The notes: generated by a model not told the origin, from the sequence alone. Positions 52,655 through 62,263 are shown, counted from the stretch's first letter. The stretch is DNA of 64,000 bases from Parageobacillus sp. KH3-4 (GCF_022846435.1 NZ_AP025627.1:1460001-1524000); one strand, 5' to 3'. Program-made: numbers and translations.

Positions 52655-53119
52655 ATGGCAAATTTCGTTGATTTTCTAGTGGAAGCAAAAAAAACAGACA
52701 TGCGCTTCTGAAACGAATGATACGTCGGTCCGTCCTTTATGGAACGGGGCAAAGCAGCTGGAATATCAGAAATGGAGACGATTTATACCGCGATATTTAT
52801 TTCGGCTCCGTTTTTTTCGCTGGACAAGAAGTAGTGGAAGAAAAAGAGAGGACAGTACTGTCGATGGTATATTCAGGAGGTATTGTTATTCCCAGCTTGC
52901 CACGGGAACAAGCAGATTCTGTTTATACGCGAGGCGCTCCGATTAGCTGATGTGCAAGCGCCATATCGCGGTCCGCGTCAATGGCAAAATGGTCCGTATA
53001 CATATCAAAATGATGATGAAGGCACATGGGAAGAACGCTTTTGTGGAGAAGAGCGTATTTTCATCGCAGAAGAAAAAGTGTATGAGTTACGCTACTGCGG
53101 CGGTCTGATCATACTGTGA
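52655..53119 (+). pseudogene. DUF5680-like gene broken by several frameshifts
   Basis: Homology to a small DUF5680-type protein is spread over all three forward frames: MANFVDFLVEAKKTDM from 52655, then KQLEYQ, then NGDDLYRDIYFGSVFFAGQEVV and SMVYSGGIVIP in a second frame, then FIREALRLADVQAPYRGP and ERFCGEERIF to ELRYCGGLI in a third. At least two or three frameshifts are needed, so no intact product is possible. The original ribosome-binding site (GGAGGAAGGAGAG) is still present. The family assignment is by recall of its typical sequence pattern. Confidence 0.65.
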
Positions 53120-53232
53120 TTCCAGAGCAGAAATTAGTGAGCGATCGATTATTTTTAAAGCTGTTTTGTTGCCAAATTGGTTTCTATCAGATAATATCTA
53201 AAGTCTAGAAAACGTTTGGAAGGGAGAATGGC

Positions 53233-55068
53233 ATGGCAGAACATTCATCGATTACTTCGTTGTTAATTGTCGTTGTCGTTGCTTTTTTGACGCCAATATT
53301 ATTGAATCGTTTGCGCCTACAGGTCATTCCTGTTGTCGTGGCGGAAATTATCGCCGGCATTATGATCGGGAAGACCGGATTTAATCTTGTCAAACCGGAC
53401 ATGTGGATTGAGACATTATCGACATTAGGTTTTTTGTTTCTAATGTTTTTAAGTGGATTAGAAATTGATTTTTCTGCGTTTGCGGATAAGCCGAAAACAG
53501 CCAAGAAACAAAAGGAACCAAATCAATTTGTCGTCGCTTCGATTATTTTTTTGGCTATTTTCGTGTTGTCTTATGGGCTTTCCTATTTATTTGTATTAGC
53601 AGGCTATATTGATAATGCGTTTTTAATGACATTAATTATTTCTACTATTTCGCTTGGTGTCGTCGTTCCTACGTTAAAAGACGCCAATCTCATGAAGACG
53701 ACGATCGGGCAGACGATTTTGCTTGTTGCGGTTATTGCTGATTTGGCGACAATGATTTTACTGGCGGTTTTCGTCTCGATTTATGAACCAGGGCATAAAA
53801 GCATTTGGCTCCTTCTTGGCTTGTTTGCCGCAGGTGTTGCTTTTTACTTTATTGGTAAATATTTTAAGAAACGTTCCTTTGTGGAAACGATGGCAAAAGG
53901 AACGGTGCAGATCGGCACGCGCGCCGTATTTACACTGATTATCGTTTTGGTCGCCTTGTCGGAGACATTTGGTGCCGAAAATATTTTGGGGGCGTTTTTA
54001 GCAGGGGTGCTCGTTTCTTTGCTGTCGCCGAATAAAGAATTGGTGCATCAATTAGATTCCTTTGGCTACGGATTTTTTATCCCGATCTTTTTTGTCATGG
54101 TTGGAGTCGAATTAGATTTGCGGGCGCTGGTCACCGAGCCGAAGATTTTAACGATGATTCCGCTGTTGGTGGCTGCGCTGGCGATTTCGAAAATTATTCC
54201 TGTTTCTTTATTAAGAATCTGGTATGACACAAAAACAACGCTTGCCGCGGCGTTTTTGCTTGTTTCGACTTTGTCGCTCGTCATTGCAGCAGCTACGATT
54301 GCTGAACGCATCGGCGTCATTGATGAAAATATGAAGGGTGCGCTTATTTTAGTAGCGGTCATTTCCAGCATTGTTTCGCCGATTTTATTTAAAAAATTAT
54401 TTGTGAAACCGAAAGAGGAAGACAAAAAGATTGCCATTTCGTTTATTGGCACGAACCAATTTACGTTATCGGCGGCAAGGGAATTAGAGGAACAACGCTA
54501 TGAAGCGACGCTGCATCATATCCAGCAAGAAAAAATGGAATTGCCGCTTTCCGGTCATGTGTTCCCGATTGTGGATATCGAGGACTATTCGCTGCCAACA
54601 TTGGAGAGGCATAAAGCGTTTGACGCCGATATCCTTGTTGCTTGGACGGGAAATGAGAAGGTGAACGCCGCCGTCGCATTGGCGGCCAAAGAGCGGGGAG
54701 TCGAACGGGTGCTTGCGCTGGCGGAAACACCGGCACAAGTCGAACGGCTAAAAGCGGCAGGCATCGAAACCATGTCCGTCTTGCTTTCGTCGACATCGAT
54801 GCTCAAGGCGTCGATTGAATCGCCGCTTGTAGCGCGGATGTTTATAAACAAAGATGCAACATTGCATGAAATTACGATGAATAACGATGAATATGATGAA
54901 ATCCCGCTCCGCCGCTTTCCGCTTATGGGCGATTGCATTATTGTCCGCATTTTCCGCGAAAATGAATCGATCGTTCCGCACGGAGATACAAAGCTGCAAC
55001 AGGGAGACCGTCTGATTGTCACCGGCTCAAGTGAGTATGTTGCCGAGTTGCGGGAGCTGTTAGAATAG
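53233..55068 (+). CDS. CPA2-family cation/proton antiporter with RCK domain
   Basis: A 611-residue protein: residues about 1-385 form a Na+/H+-exchanger membrane domain of some 12 segments (start LLIVVVVAFLTPILLNRL, later FGAENILGAFLAGVLVSL); residues about 400-520 form a TrkA-N/RCK domain with an atypical first loop (FIGTNQFTLSAA in place of GxGxxG), and about 530-611 a TrkA-C domain. It resembles KefB-like K+ or Na+/H+ antiporters regulated by a ligand at the RCK domain. The altered nucleotide loop suggests that NAD binding is weak or absent. Single gene. Confidence 0.85.
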   Translation: MAEHSSITSLLIVVVVAFLTPILLNRLRLQVIPVVVAEIIAGIMIGKTGFNLVKPDMWIETLSTLGFLFLMFLSGLEIDFSAFADKPKTAKKQKEPNQFVVASIIFLAIFVLSYGLSYLFVLAGYIDNAFLMTLIISTISLGVVVPTLKDANLMKTTIGQTILLVAVIADLATMILLAVFVSIYEPGHKSIWLLLGLFAAGVAFYFIGKYFKKRSFVETMAKGTVQIGTRAVFTLIIVLVALSETFGAENILGAFLAGVLVSLLSPNKELVHQLDSFGYGFFIPIFFVMVGVELDLRALVTEPKILTMIPLLVAALAISKIIPVSLLRIWYDTKTTLAAAFLLVSTLSLVIAAATIAERIGVIDENMKGALILVAVISSIVSPILFKKLFVKPKEEDKKIAISFIGTNQFTLSAARELEEQRYEATLHHIQQEKMELPLSGHVFPIVDIEDYSLPTLERHKAFDADILVAWTGNEKVNAAVALAAKERGVERVLALAETPAQVERLKAAGIETMSVLLSSTSMLKASIESPLVARMFINKDATLHEITMNNDEYDEIPLRRFPLMGDCIIVRIFRENESIVPHGDTKLQQGDRLIVTGSSEYVAELRELLE

Positions 55069-55160
55069 TAGCACGTCTGTTGCGAGAGATCAGCTGACAT
55101 GACGTATGGAAAAGAAATACGATGTTCCTCGCTTAGCCAATATGGAGGAGCGGGGTTTAT

Positions 55161-55694
55161 TTGTATAAGATAATTAACGAAAAGGAGGAGGAGAGATGGA
55201 ACTTACAGCTCGAATCACACAGAAAAGTGCGACGATGGTGGCTTCCGCCGCTGATTAGCTTTCTTATTTTGGCGATTATCGGCTTGCGTCGGCATTCCGT
55301 CTATGTTGGCTGGCAGCTGACCCATAAAGAGCGCAAGCCGATTGCGGAGACGCCAAAAGATTACGGGCTAAGTTATAAAAATGTCACGTTTATCAGCAAA
55401 GATGAACAAATAAAATTAAAAAGCTGGGGAATTGCGCCGCACGGACAGGCGAAAATGACGGTGATTTTTTCACATGGATACGATACGGCGGCAACCGCTA
55501 TGGGCCGAATGGTTCGTTTACGCGCTTGATTTTGACCATTATTCCCGGTGCTGGCGGATGCAGACTTGAATGAATCATCGCCGATAAAAGCGGGACATCA
55601 TGTTGCTCCGTGTCCAATTTTGTTTATCCATAGCAAAGGAGACTCGTCCATTCCATATCATATAATGTATAAACGCACATCGGGATGTGTTTGA
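55161..55694 (+). pseudogene. Alpha/beta hydrolase remnant with internal deletion
   Basis: A reading frame from 55161 to 55529 shows a membrane anchor (WWLPPLISFLILAIIGL) and the N-terminal part of a YqkD/YfhM-type hydrolase ending in VIFSHGYDTAATAMGRM. Immediately after, in another frame from about 55551 to 55694, comes a C-terminal piece, PCPILFIHSKGDSSIPYH, with the acid-residue region of the same fold. The central nucleophile region is missing, so the gene is dead. A strong ribosome-binding site (AAAGGAGGAGGAGAG) now leads into a frame of only 20 codons. Confidence 0.7.
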
Positions 55695-56044
55695 ATGATG
55701 GCTTACAGAAAGGAAAAACATGTAAAAAGATTTTCAATGTATCAAGAAAGTATTGGTGTTTTTGAAGAAAATGCAATAAAGATATGCGAATGGCAAATAA
55801 AATTTTTTCTTGACAGAAAAAACGATATGAATGATGATAATAAATAAATAAACCATGCTGTTTATTTTGATAGACAGCTAAATTGCTGGATTGAAAGCAA
55901 CGCAATTAATAATATGTAGTCTGGTGCCATTGATCGGGATGTTTCACTGAAATAGTGACCATGCCGTTTTTTTGTCCAAAAAATAATGGCGAAGGGACAA
56001 AGCGAGTCAGCGGGAAAAGTTCAAGGGAAAAGGGGAATAGAAAG
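55695..56044. other. Intergenic region without gene
   Basis: This 350-bp stretch is AT-rich. It has TTGACA at about 55813 with a weak -10 17 bases later (GATGAT), a possible promoter for the next gene. Otherwise nothing is seen. Confidence 0.3.
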
Positions 56045-56413
56045 ATGGCTGCATCAAAAGGAGAAATGGAAGATCAAATTAGCCGTGCGCTTACGCAATG
56101 GGAAAAAGAATATTTAGGACGAGGATCCATTGCCGTAAAGACAGATATCATCCGCAATATTATTCTTGTTCAATTAAAAGGGATTTTAACGCCAGCGGAA
56201 AAAAATTTAGCGATGACAAAAGAAGGATTGCTGTCGGTCAAGCGGATTCGCTCGGATTTAATTGAATCAGGCAGCGAGCAGCTAAAGGAGATCATTTTGC
56301 GAATAACGGGAAAAGATGTCATCAGCATGTATACAGACATCAGCACTCGCACAGGCGAACGGGTTATCGTGTTTTTATTGCGTGATAATTTAGAGGAAGA
56401 ATTTCAAAAATAG
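56045..56413 (+). CDS. DUF2294-like protein
   Basis: A 122-residue protein matching my recollection of DUF2294 (Na-translocating-decarboxylase-like fold): ISRALTQWEKEYLGRGS, VKTDIIRNIILVQLKGILTPAEKNLA, DVISMYTDISTRTGERVIVF. The start is placed at ATG 56045 after AAAGGGGAA; the frame is open further upstream, but that part is low-complexity and lacks a site. The function of the family is unknown. Single gene with its own terminator. Confidence 0.75.
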   Translation: MAASKGEMEDQISRALTQWEKEYLGRGSIAVKTDIIRNIILVQLKGILTPAEKNLAMTKEGLLSVKRIRSDLIESGSEQLKEIILRITGKDVISMYTDISTRTGERVIVFLLRDNLEEEFQK

Positions 56414-56427
56414 CGATTGTCAAGATG

Positions 56428-56470
56428 AACCGGAAATATTTTTCACTATCGAAAAATGTTTCCGGTTTTT
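56428..56470 (+). terminator. Terminator of the DUF2294-like gene
   Basis: AACCGGAAA pairs with TTTCCGGTT, with inner ATTTTTC/GAAAAAT pairing, followed by TTT. The gap that follows (56471-56720) shows no other feature. Confidence 0.85.
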
Positions 56471-56720
56471 ATATAAGCAATGGATATAGTGTCAGTTAAA
56501 AATTATTTTAACATTATGCTTCCACAATATAATAAGCTACGATGAGCAAAAATGTTATTCAAATAAACCAATGAAACGGGAGTAAAGAAAGAAGAATGGC
56601 ACACACGGATGTATGTTTCGCCATTTCTCATAAATGTCACCATCTTTTTCAATGGAAACAAAGAAATCAGCGGTACATGCAAAAAATACGTTAAAAAAGC
56701 AGGAAAGGAAGGACAGCTCA

Positions 56721-57989
56721 ATGAGATGGAAAATGTCATACTTAAGCCGCGTTATTTTGCTCACTCTCGTAGGGTTGGAACTAGTGCATTATCTCATGAG
56801 CTATCTTCTTGCGAATGTGATGAATGGAATGGCGGTTTCGTTTGTTATGTCCGTGGTGTTAATTATTGTTGCTTTTAGCTTTCTCCATTATTTTCTAGTA
56901 AAACCGATTTCCGAGCTCACGGAACGAGCGCGGGCCATTATGGATGGCGACGTAAGCCAGACCGTTCAAGTGGAAGCAAAAGGCGAGCTGGAAGTATTGT
57001 CTAGAACCATCAACAATATGACAGAAAGTTTGCGCAATTTAATCATAAAGCTGCAAAACGATTCTAATGAATTGGTTCAATTTTCCAGATCACTGTCTGA
57101 ATCGGTAAATTTATCGATGAAAGCGATGGAACAATTATCTGCATCGATCCAGCAAAATTCTGCAAGCATCCAAGAGCAAAGCGCCAATATTGAGGAAGTT
57201 CAGGCGGCCGTTGAAGAGATTAACGCTTCTGTCGAAGAAATCAATGCGTCGGCCCAAAAAGCGAATGCTGTCACAAAAGAATCTTTAAACACTTCCAAAG
57301 AAGGCGTTGACGCAGTCGATCACGTTGTTCAACGGTTAACGTTAGTGGCGTCTGCTTCCGAAAAACTAAAAAATACGATTTCGCGGCTGAATAGCGAATC
57401 GAATGAAATTGCCCAGCTGGTGAATATCATCACGAATATTAGCGACCAAACTAATTTGCTTGCATTAAACGCCGCAATTGAAGCCGCCCGCGCCGGTGAG
57501 CATGGGAAAGGCTTTACCATTGTAGCCGAAGAAGTTAGAAAATTGGCAGAGGAAAGCGCAAAAGCAGCAAAAAATATTATTGAAATTGTTAATCGAAATA
57601 AGAAAAGTACAGATGAAGCCGTGTCTGAAGTGGATAAGGTTAGAGATGAAGTGATAGAAAGCCAGCATTTAGCCGATAAAGCAAAGTCTGCCCTCTCAGT
57701 AATCATGTCTGTCACAGAAAAGATTAACGAAAATTCTACCAATATCGCCAATGCTGTCGATCAACAAGCGTCGGCGATAGAACAATTAAACCGCGCTATC
57801 GGGGCAATCGCAAGCGCTGCCCAACAAATTTCAGCCGGCACGCAAGAGTTAAATGCGGCGGTGGAGAAACAAGTGCACACTGCCCAAAATTTAGACGCAT
57901 CATCTAGCACGCTTCAAAAAATGGCGGAAAGTTTAGAAAAAATTACACAGAGATATATTGTTGCTAAGGATGGAAAAAATACGCTTTAG
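56721..57989 (+). CDS. Methyl-accepting chemotaxis protein without extracellular sensor
   Basis: A 422-residue chemoreceptor. ATG 56721 follows GGAAGGA seven bases upstream. Two membrane segments (about residues 9-31 and 36-56) are joined by only a few residues, so no outside ligand domain exists. A HAMP domain ([18 protein letters not shown]) follows, then a long signalling coiled coil with the conserved hairpin [20 protein letters not shown] and [10 protein letters not shown]. It must sense membrane, cytoplasmic or redox state, or act through partners. Single gene. Confidence 0.9.
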   Translation: MRWKMSYLSRVILLTLVGLELVHYLMSYLLANVMNGMAVSFVMSVVLIIVAFSFLHYFLVKPISELTERARAIMDGDVSQTVQVEAKGELEVLSRTINNMTESLRNLIIKLQNDSNELVQFSRSLSESVNLSMKAMEQLSASIQQNSASIQEQSANIEEVQAAVEEINASVEEINASAQKANAVTKESLNTSKEGVDAVDHVVQRLTLVASASEKLKNTISRLNSESNEIAQLVNIITNISDQTNLLALNAAIEAARAGEHGKGFTIVAEEVRKLAEESAKAAKNIIEIVNRNKKSTDEAVSEVDKVRDEVIESQHLADKAKSALSVIMSVTEKINENSTNIANAVDQQASAIEQLNRAIGAIASAAQQISAGTQELNAAVEKQVHTAQNLDASSSTLQKMAESLEKITQRYIVAKDGKNTL

Positions 57990-57998
57990 CTCATTCAT

Positions 57999-58041
57999 CT
58001 CCTTGGGGCATGCGAGATTTCACGCCCAAGGAGTTTTTCTT
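57999..58041 (+). terminator. Terminator of the chemoreceptor gene
   Basis: CTCCTTGGG (57999-58007) pairs with CCCAAGGAG (58025-58033), followed by TTTTTCTT. Confidence 0.85.
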
Positions 58042-58058
58042 GTGCATTGCGAACTGCT

Positions 58059-58472
58059 TCACGGCGCAAACGGAAAAAAGAAGAAAACGACGACAAATAA
58101 CACAATGTAAGCGACGGCGACGTAAATGAGCGTAAAAAAGATGGCAAAAACAAACAGCCATACTCGCGCTCCAGAAGGTGCCGCCATTGTTTTCTGGATA
58201 AAGCGAAACAATATAAGCAGAAGCAACAAAAAAGCGAACACGAGATATGACGGAACAGCCCATTTTCCTAATGAAATCAAACCACCCGCGTTTTGCCATT
58301 CCCAGTGATCCAAGTGAAAAAATCCCGTTTGATAGCGAATCCATAATGAACCAATGATAAAGATGGTGACCAAAGCGGCGAACGCGCCGCCAATCCGCCG
58401 TTTTTGCGCCGGCGTAACCCCTCGCAGCAGCAACATTACAACGCCAAAGTATCCAAGCGCAACAAGTTCCAT
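58059..58472 (-). CDS. Small integral membrane protein of unknown function
   Basis: A 137-residue protein that is mostly hydrophobic, with about four membrane segments (ELVALGYFGVVMLLL, ALVTIFIIGSLWI, SYLVFAFLLLLLILF, WLFVFAIFFTLIYVAVAYIVLF). I do not recognise a family. It starts after AAAGGAG at 58472 and is divergent from the SRAP gene. The hydrophobic pattern and ribosome-binding site support a real gene. Confidence 0.6.
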   Translation of the reverse strand: MELVALGYFGVVMLLLRGVTPAQKRRIGGAFAALVTIFIIGSLWIRYQTGFFHLDHWEWQNAGGLISLGKWAVPSYLVFAFLLLLLILFRFIQKTMAAPSGARVWLFVFAIFFTLIYVAVAYIVLFVVVFFFFPFAP

Positions 58473-58561
58473 GCATATAACTCCTTTTTTATATTATACT
58501 TCTACTTATATGAAGCAAATTCCTTTTTCATCCGTCTATATAAAGGGAGGGAACATTGCTG

Positions 58562-59230
58562 ATGTGCGGACGATTTTCATTAGCTGTTGGAATCGAACAA
58601 CTTCGATCGCTTTTTAGATTTGTCTACGCAGGGGACATCGCGCCCCGGTTCAATATCGCGCCAAATCAAGCGGTGCTGACCGTGTTTGAAGCGGAAGGGA
58701 AGAGAATTGGGAAGATGATGAAGTGGGGGTTGGTGCCATCTTGGGCGGATGATCCGAAAATCGGCTGGAAGATGATTAACGCAAGGGCGGAAACGGTCGA
58801 CGAAAAACCAAGCTTTCGCCGCGCGCTTAAACGGAGACGTTGTTTGATTTTGGCTGACGGATTTTATGAGTGGAAGACAGTAGGAGAGAAAAAAATTCCG
58901 TACCGCATTACATTGCGGAACGGACGGCCGTTTGCGTTTGCCGGCTTGTGGGAAACATGGGAAAAACGTGGCGAAACGTTGTATACGTGTACGATTATCA
59001 CCACAACGGCGAACGAATTAGTTAAAGAGGTTCACGACCGTATGCCGGTGATTTTGCCGCAAGATCAGCATGACGCATGGCTGGATCCGCATCTTGAAGA
59101 TACCGATTATGTGAAATCGTTGTTGCAGCCGTACCCCGCTGAAGACATGAAAATGTACGAAGTGTCAACGATTGTCAATTCGCCGAAAAACGATGTGATG
59201 GAATGCATTAAACCAGTCAATAGCAAGTAA
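58562..59230 (+). CDS. SRAP-domain protein (YedK/HMCES family)
   Basis: A 222-residue SOS-response-associated peptidase-type protein. The start is ATG 58562 because the second codon must be the catalytic cysteine (MCGRFSLA); a GGAGGGA site precedes it. Other family residues: FNIAPNQ, ARAETVDEKPSFR, DGFYEWK and HDRMPVIL. The family links covalently to abasic sites in single-stranded DNA through Cys2 and protects them. Followed by a DCC-type gene 10 bp downstream. Confidence 0.93.
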   Translation: MCGRFSLAVGIEQLRSLFRFVYAGDIAPRFNIAPNQAVLTVFEAEGKRIGKMMKWGLVPSWADDPKIGWKMINARAETVDEKPSFRRALKRRRCLILADGFYEWKTVGEKKIPYRITLRNGRPFAFAGLWETWEKRGETLYTCTIITTTANELVKEVHDRMPVILPQDQHDAWLDPHLEDTDYVKSLLQPYPAEDMKMYEVSTIVNSPKNDVMECIKPVNSK

Positions 59231-59240
59231 ACGGAGGAGA

Positions 59241-59636
59241 ATGATGCATCCAATTATCTTGTTTGACGGTGTTTGTTCGCTTTGCAGCGCGAGCGTGCAA
59301 TTTATTATCGCGCGTGACCCGCATGCCGTATTTCGCTTTGCTTCTTTGCAAAGTGAAACAGGAGAGGCGCTGCGAGAAAAGTTTGGCGTTCCCGAGGTGG
59401 ACAGTCTCGTGTTGCTCGAAGACGGCCGCTATTATACAAAATCGAGCGCTGTTCTCCGCATTTGCCGGCGGCTTGCTGGCGCATGGAAGCTGTTTTATAT
59501 ATTTCGGCTTGTTCCGAAGCCGCTGCGCGATAATGTATATGATTTTGTCGCCAAGCATCGGTATGAATGGTTCGGAAAGCGCAGCCATTGCCTGATGCCC
59601 ACCCCCGACATCCGCGCGCGGTTTCTTGATGATTGA
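59241..59636 (+). CDS. DCC-family thiol-disulfide oxidoreductase (DUF393)
   Basis: A 131-residue protein with the D9-xx-C12-xx-C15 motif (LFDGVCSLCSAS) that names the DCC family (YuxK-like). It is expected to have a thioredoxin-like fold and redox role; partners are unknown. It starts after GGAGGAGA and follows the SRAP gene closely, so they may share a transcript. Confidence 0.88.
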   Translation: MMHPIILFDGVCSLCSASVQFIIARDPHAVFRFASLQSETGEALREKFGVPEVDSLVLLEDGRYYTKSSAVLRICRRLAGAWKLFYIFRLVPKPLRDNVYDFVAKHRYEWFGKRSHCLMPTPDIRARFLDD

Positions 59637-59706
59637 CAATAAGAAGGAATATGTTCGCTTCTTGTCGTATTGGGAATAAGTAACTGAAATAGGAGGAGAT
59701 GATGTC

Positions 59707-60099
59707 ATGAACGATGGACAAAAAACATGGCTGGGCAGCTTGACGGCGGAAGCGTTGGAGCAGTTTTCCGAAGACATGATGGCGGCAGCGGAAAATGGCG
59801 AAGACAAAGAGAGACAGCGATTTTATGAAGGAATGGCAGTCGCTAGCAAGCTCTCAGCCATGAAACTCAAAGGGGAGTTTGAATATATTGATGAGACATT
59901 GATCCATCATGTGTACGAGAACATGAAATTGCTGAGCGTGGCAGAAAGAAACGGTATGTCCTCAACGGCTAAAGAAAATACGAACGAACGCTGCTCTTTT
60001 TGCTTGCGTGAGAAACATCGTCTTGCCAGAGGGCCGTTTGCGTCGATTTGCGAAGACTGTTTGCAATTTGGGCTGCAGGTTATTGAAAGTCAAAAATAA
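59707..60099 (+). CDS. Small protein with ClpX-type C4 zinc finger
   Basis: A 130-residue protein. The first 85 residues are helical and acidic, without known family. The C-terminal part has C96-xx-C99 and C115-xx-C118 (RCSFCLREKHRLARGP ... ICEDC), the spacing and flanks of the ClpX N-terminal zinc domain. There is no AAA+ part. It may bind adaptors or substrates of ClpX, or DNA. Starts after AGGAGG. Confidence 0.75.
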   Translation: MNDGQKTWLGSLTAEALEQFSEDMMAAAENGEDKERQRFYEGMAVASKLSAMKLKGEFEYIDETLIHHVYENMKLLSVAERNGMSSTAKENTNERCSFCLREKHRLARGPFASICEDCLQFGLQVIESQK

Positions 60100-60130
60100 T
60101 CGTTTTACAAAGTATAGAGATGAAAAGGGA

Positions 60131-60682
60131 GTGATCATCATCGCGCGGAAAGTAGAAGTCGTCCCGTTTTGTGAACAGTGGGTGACGATGTTTGCCGAGG
60201 AAGCGGAAAAACTGAAACAGGTATTTGGCGCGCAATGTTTGCGCATCTACCATATTGGCAGCACGGCCATCCCGGGAATGAGCGCCAAGCCTATCATTGA
60301 TATTTTGATAGAAGTCCATCATATTGATCACGTCGACCGATATAATAAGGCAATGGCAGCGCTTGGCTATCAAGCGATGGGGGAAAACGGCATTCCGCAG
60401 CGCCGCTTTTTCCAAAAAGGCGGGGATGAGCGCACCCACCATGTCCATGTATTTCCGACAGGAAGCGGGCATATTGTGCGACATATCGCATTTAAAGAAT
60501 ATATGATCGCCCATCCCGAGGAGGCCAAGGCATACAGCTGCTTGAAAGAAGAGCTCGCCAAACAGTTTCCTGCCGATATGGAATCGTATATTAAAGGAAA
60601 AGACGCATTTGTCAAAGCAAAGGAGAAGAAAGCGCTAGACTGGTACAAACAGAAACAACAGGGATGGATTGGCGTAGAGTGA
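60131..60682 (+). CDS. GrpB family protein (UPF0157, nucleotidyltransferase fold)
   Basis: A protein of about 183 residues: VEVVPFCEQWVTMFAEEAEKL and the motif HIGSTAIPGMSAKPIIDILIEV are diagnostic of the GrpB/UPF0157 group, with the GS and DxD-like nucleotidyltransferase residues. The start is uncertain: GTG 60131 is used because a purine-rich AAAAGGGA precedes it, though very closely, and the longer frame lies within the preceding gene. The role in the cell is unknown; links to dephospho-CoA or CoA metabolism come only from fusions elsewhere. Confidence 0.82.
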   Translation: MIIIARKVEVVPFCEQWVTMFAEEAEKLKQVFGAQCLRIYHIGSTAIPGMSAKPIIDILIEVHHIDHVDRYNKAMAALGYQAMGENGIPQRRFFQKGGDERTHHVHVFPTGSGHIVRHIAFKEYMIAHPEEAKAYSCLKEELAKQFPADMESYIKGKDAFVKAKEKKALDWYKQKQQGWIGVE

Positions 60683-60780
60683 ATCCCTGTCAGCTGCTGA
60701 AGCGACGCAACGGCTTGCCGAAACAGCCGCTAACCGGAAAATCTATTTTCATCGCGTTCATCACTTCTACAGAGCAAGAA

Positions 60781-60812
60781 AAGAGAGAAGGAAATAAACG
60801 CCTTCTCTTCTC
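60781..60812 (-). terminator. Terminator of the leftward MFS gene
   Basis: AGAGAAGG and CCTTCTCT form the stem; on the minus strand it is followed by CTTTTCTTG. It lies 21 bp after the MFS stop. Confidence 0.55.
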
Positions 60813-60832
60813 TACGGTGGTAACCGCGGGAA

Positions 60833-62014
60833 CTACTCGAGCCGCTTCTGAGCATAGGCAATCAGCGGACAGCTGAAAAGCAACAAAGTGACGATAAATG
60901 CGATGACGCCAAGCCAATGGAAGTGCGTCCAAAAATAGCCGCCGGCTGTGCCAGCAAGGCTGGAGCCTAAATAATAGAATAAGAGGTAAAGAGCAGACGC
61001 TTGGGCTTTATTGATTTTCGCTTGTTCGCCGATCCAAGCGCTTGCGATAGAATGGCTGCCGAAAAATCCATAAGTAAATATGGAAATGCCAATAATTTTC
61101 ACAAAAATCAGTGGAGCTAATGTTAAAATGGCGCCAAATACCGTTAAAGCAATCGAAATTTTTAAAACAGGAGAGTGGCCGTATTGATCCGCTTTTCTTC
61201 CCATATAGACAGAACTGAAACTGCCAAATAAATAGACGATGAAAATAAAGCCGATAATCGATTGGCTGAACGAGTAGGGAGATTCGGTCAACAAAAATCC
61301 GATATAATTGTATAAAGTAACAAATCCTCCCATGAATAGAAATCCTAGAAAGATCAGTGACATTAGCGGTTTGTTTCGAAAATGGACATAATAAGCTGTA
61401 AACACTGTTTTTCCGTTTAATGTTTTTTTAAAGAAATGCCGCGGTGCCGGGAGCGTGAGCGAGAAAATAATACTTAAAACAAATGAAATGGCACCTATTG
61501 TAAACATGGCGGCTCTCCAAGAAAAAAAGTCGGTAAGGAGGCTTGTCAAAATCCGGCCTGCCATTCCTCCGATGCTTGTTCCGCTAATATACAGGCCCAT
61601 AATTTTGCCGATTCCGCTCGGATGAAACTCCTCTGCCACATAAGCCATCGCAATGGACGGAACGCCTGCAGCAAACACGCCAAGGCAGGCGCGCAAAAGC
61701 ACAAGCGAAATAAAGTTAGGACTGAAGGCCATAATCATTCCTAATCCGGAAGTAAAAATCATGGATAATACCATGATTTTCTTTTTGCCGATGCGATCCG
61801 ATAAAGCGGCTGCAAGCAGCATCATAAAGGATAAAATTCCGGTGGATACGGATACTGTTAAACTGGCGGATGCGGCGGAAACATGAAATTCTTTTGCGAA
61901 AATCGGCAACAGCGGCTGTGTCGTATATAAAATCGCAAAGGTGACAAATCCGCCGAAAAATAACGCTAAACTGGCTTTCTTATACTCGCGCGTGCCTGTT
62001 TGTATGTACGTCAA
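60833..62014 (-). CDS. MFS transporter (YnfM/YgaY-like)
   Basis: A 393-residue major facilitator with 12 membrane segments. TTG 62014 is chosen because GAGGAGAGGAAA directly precedes it; ATG 62074 lies in the same frame but lacks a site. Motif ALSDRIGKKKIM in loop 2-3 is standard. Related carriers export sugars, amino acids or drugs; substrate unknown. It is divergent from the nnr gene. Confidence 0.85.
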   Translation of the reverse strand: MTYIQTGTREYKKASLALFFGGFVTFAILYTTQPLLPIFAKEFHVSAASASLTVSVSTGILSFMMLLAAALSDRIGKKKIMVLSMIFTSGLGMIMAFSPNFISLVLLRACLGVFAAGVPSIAMAYVAEEFHPSGIGKIMGLYISGTSIGGMAGRILTSLLTDFFSWRAAMFTIGAISFVLSIIFSLTLPAPRHFFKKTLNGKTVFTAYYVHFRNKPLMSLIFLGFLFMGGFVTLYNYIGFLLTESPYSFSQSIIGFIFIVYLFGSFSSVYMGRKADQYGHSPVLKISIALTVFGAILTLAPLIFVKIIGISIFTYGFFGSHSIASAWIGEQAKINKAQASALYLLFYYLGSSLAGTAGGYFWTHFHWLGVIAFIVTLLLFSCPLIAYAQKRLE

Positions 62015-62056
62015 TTTCCTCTCCTCTTTTGCTTCAATAATTCTTATACATTTTTT

Positions 62057-62095
62057 ACTATACTCTTTTGGCAAACGAACGTCTATAACGTCTAT
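62057..62095 (-). promoter_or_regulatory. MFS promoter with tandem direct repeat
   Basis: On the minus strand TAGACG (62080-62085), 17 bases, then TATAGT (62057-62062). The -35 lies in a head-to-tail 9-bp repeat, AACGTCTAT twice on the plus strand (62078-62086, 62087-62095), which suggests a regulator site. The rest of the gap to 62263 shows nothing firm. Confidence 0.45.
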
Positions 62096-62263
62096 TTTTT
62101 GTTACGATGATAAATGAAAAAGATGAGCATTGTTAAAAGCGTTGAGGTTAGATTCAGTTAGAAGAATTTTTCGTGTGATGAAATAGTAAGGTAAAATGGA
62201 TCTTAGGGGTTTGCTGTCATGATGCAAAGTAAGGATAGCATTAGCCGAAAGGATGGAGGAAAG

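Noticed and set aside
57991-58476. 161-residue minus-strand frame overlapping the small membrane protein
   Set aside because: The 137-residue frame at 58059-58472 has the better start site and a coherent membrane-helix pattern; the other frame is its shadow.
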